A DNA stretch of 6,826 nt from Sphingomonadaceae bacterium. GTDB lineage: Bacteria > Pseudomonadota > Alphaproteobacteria > Sphingomonadales > Sphingomonadaceae. The number at the start of each line of letters is the position of its first letter. The first letter of the stretch is position 1. The position numbers and the translations under genes are program-made. Below the pieces are notes generated by a model. That model saw only the letters and a list, made by a program, of their open reading frames with translations. It ran no database searches and was not told the DNA's origin. The stretch lies in NCBI GenBank assembly GCA_019245455.1, contig JAFARM010000348.1:1-6826 (forward strand). Reading direction: 5' to 3'. Of this stretch, positions 5,326 through 6,826 are shown one piece after another.

Positions 5326-6826
5326 TCACGCCAGCCGCTTCAGCTCGTACACCAGATCGAGGGCGTCGCGCGGGGTGAGCGCGTCGGCGTCGGTCGCCGC
5401 CAGCCGCTCGCGCAGGGCATCCGCGGGCGGCGGATCGGGCGCGGCGGCGAACAGCGGCAGGTCGGCGAGGTCCGCGGCCAGCCCCCCCGTGCGGGCGCGC
5501 CCCGTCTCCAGCCGCGCAAGCACCGCCTTCGCCCGCGCGATGACCGCCGGCGGCAGGCCGGCGAGGCGCGCGACGGCGAGGCCGTAGCTGCGGTCGGCGG
5601 CTCCCGGCACGACCTCGTGCAGGAAGACGAGCTCGCCATTCCATTCGCGGACGCGCACGGTGACGAGTGCCAGCGCGTCGAGGCGCGTGCCGAGCGTCGT
5701 CAGCTCGTGATAGTGCGTGGCGAACAGGCAGCGCGCGCGGACCTGGTCGTGGACCGCCTCGAGCACCGCCCAGGCGATCGCCAGCCCGTCGTAGGTCGAC
5801 GTGCCACGCCCGACCTCGTCGAGGATGACGAGACTGCGCGCCGTCGCGGTCGACAGGATCGCCGCAGTCTCGACCATCTCGACCATGAAGGTCGACCGGC
5901 CCTGCGCCAGATTGTCCGACGCGCCGACGCGGCTGAACAGGCGGTCGACGACGCCGATGTGGGCGGCGGCCGCCGGCACGAACGATCCCGCCTGGGCGAG
6001 GACGGCGAGGAGCGCGTTCTGCCGCAGGAAGGTCGACTTGCCGGCCATGTTCGGGCCGGTGACGAGCCACACGCGCCGTTCCGGCGACAGGTCGGCGTCG
6101 TTGGCGACGAAGGTGCCGCGCGCGGCGCGGACGGCGCCCTCGACGACCGGATGGCGGCCGGCGGTGATGGCGAAGGCGCAGCTGTCGTCGACCGTCGGCC
6201 GGGTCCAGTTGTCGCGCGCGGCGCGCTCGGCGTGGGCGGCGGCGACGTCCAGGCGGGCGAGCGCCTGCGCCGTGGCGGCGATCCCCTGTGCTTCGGCGAG
6301 GACCGCTTCGCGCAGGGCTTCGAAGTGCGCCGCCTCGGCCGCCAGCGCATGGTCGCCGGCGGTCGCGATGCGCGTGGCGAGCGCGGCGAGTTCCCCGGTG
6401 CCGAAGCGGACCACGCCGGCGAGCGTCTGGCGGTGGACAAAGCCGGGGTCGGCGAGCAGCGGGTCGGCGGCCCGCGCCGCGACCTCGATGTGGTAGCCGA
6501 GCACGTTGTTGTGGCGGATCTTGAGCCCGGCGACGCCGGTCTCGCTCCGCAGCCGCGTCTCCAGTGCCGCGACCAGCCGCCGGCCGTCGTGGGCGGCGGC
6601 GCGAAGGTCGTCCAATGCCGCGTCGAAGCCGACCGCGACGAAGCCGCCGCCCGCCGCATCGACCGGCGGCTCGGCGACGAGGGCGGCGGCGAGCGCGTCG
6701 ACCAGCGCGCCGTGCGGGCCGATGCGCGCGAGGGTGGCGGCGAGCAGCGGCGGCGGCGCGACATCGGGCACGGCGGCGAGTGCGGCCTTCAGCGCCTGCG
6801 CCGCGCCCAGCCCGTCGCGGATGGCG
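5326..6826 (-). CDS. mutS: DNA mismatch repair ATPase MutS, C-terminal ~500 residues (N-terminus outside window)
   Basis: MutS binds mismatches and small loops and, through its ABC-type ATPase, recruits MutL to start repair. The frame is open from the window edge to TGA at 5326-5328, giving 499 residues; the family has about 850-900, so the mismatch-binding domain with its Phe-x-Glu motif and the connector are not visible. Seen in order: lever/clamp sequence with GLKIRHNNVLGYHIEV; NWTRPTVDDS and GRHPVVE; Walker A GPNMAGKST (6031-6057); the MutS signature GRSTFMVEM; Walker B SLVILDEVGRGTSTYDG (D and E codons at 5815-5820); the FATHYHEL switch histidine; the helix-turn-helix dimerisation part (YGLAVARLAGLPPAVIARAK); and a C-terminal tail ending LTPRDALDLVYELKRLA, which matches the E. 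coli tetramerisation tail. All ATPase residues are intact. The GTG at 6771 is internal, not the start. Repeats begin 3 bp after the stop. Confidence 0.97.
   Translation of the reverse strand, partial: AIRDGLGAAQALKAALAAVPDVAPPPLLAATLARIGPHGALVDALAAALVAEPPVDAAGGGFVAVGFDAALDDLRAAAHDGRRLVAALETRLRSETGVAGLKIRHNNVLGYHIEVAARAADPLLADPGFVHRQTLAGVVRFGTGELAALATRIATAGDHALAAEAAHFEALREAVLAEAQGIAATAQALARLDVAAAHAERAARDNWTRPTVDDSCAFAITAGRHPVVEGAVRAARGTFVANDADLSPERRVWLVTGPNMAGKSTFLRQNALLAVLAQAGSFVPAAAAHIGVVDRLFSRVGASDNLAQGRSTFMVEMVETAAILSTATARSLVILDEVGRGTSTYDGLAIAWAVLEAVHDQVRARCLFATHYHELTTLGTRLDALALVTVRVREWNGELVFLHEVVPGAADRSYGLAVARLAGLPPAVIARAKAVLARLETGRARTGGLAADLADLPLFAAAPDPPPADALRERLAATDADALTPRDALDLVYELKRLA

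Noticed and set aside
5129..5587. A 152-codon plus-strand frame starting in the palindrome and running into mutS antisense.
   Set aside because: It begins inside the repeat and continues as antisense of mutS, with no domain and no ribosome binding site.

Overview
The window looks like a chromosomal segment from a very GC-rich alphaproteobacterium, most likely a sphingomonad. This is inferred from the base composition and third-position G/C bias, from mutS and glnD lying close together on one strand (adjacent in many Alphaproteobacteria, as I recall), and from an intergenic palindrome of a type common in sphingomonads. I see no plasmid, phage, transposase, tRNA, rRNA or CRISPR signature.

Layout, left to right. 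Positions 1-2276 (minus strand) hold the N-terminal ~80% of glnD, the PII uridylyltransferase/uridylyl-removing enzyme; its C-terminal ACT region is cut off by the window edge. A 57-bp divergent gap separates it from an aldo/keto reductase on the plus strand (2334-3377). That gene converges, across 89 bp, on a 12-helix APC-family amino-acid permease on the minus strand (3467-4771). A 554-bp intergenic region (4772-5325) follows. Reading right to left from the mutS stop, it holds a degenerate tandem array of ~30-bp units able to form small hairpins, a perfect palindrome with 34-bp arms, a G-rich tract with a G-quadruplex-type motif and a short direct repeat, and an A/T-richer patch that may carry the permease promoter. 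The C-terminal ~500 residues of mutS (minus strand, 5326-6826) complete the window; its N-terminal mismatch-recognition part lies outside.

Functionally, glnD (nitrogen-status signalling) and mutS (mismatch repair) are core housekeeping genes. The reductase and permease between them look like accessory genes inserted into, or retained in, a conserved neighbourhood. The permease is co-directional with mutS and glnD, and the reductase is opposed. There is no sign that the four genes form one pathway. No new multi-gene system is evident. The most unusual part is the repeat-rich 3' region of mutS.
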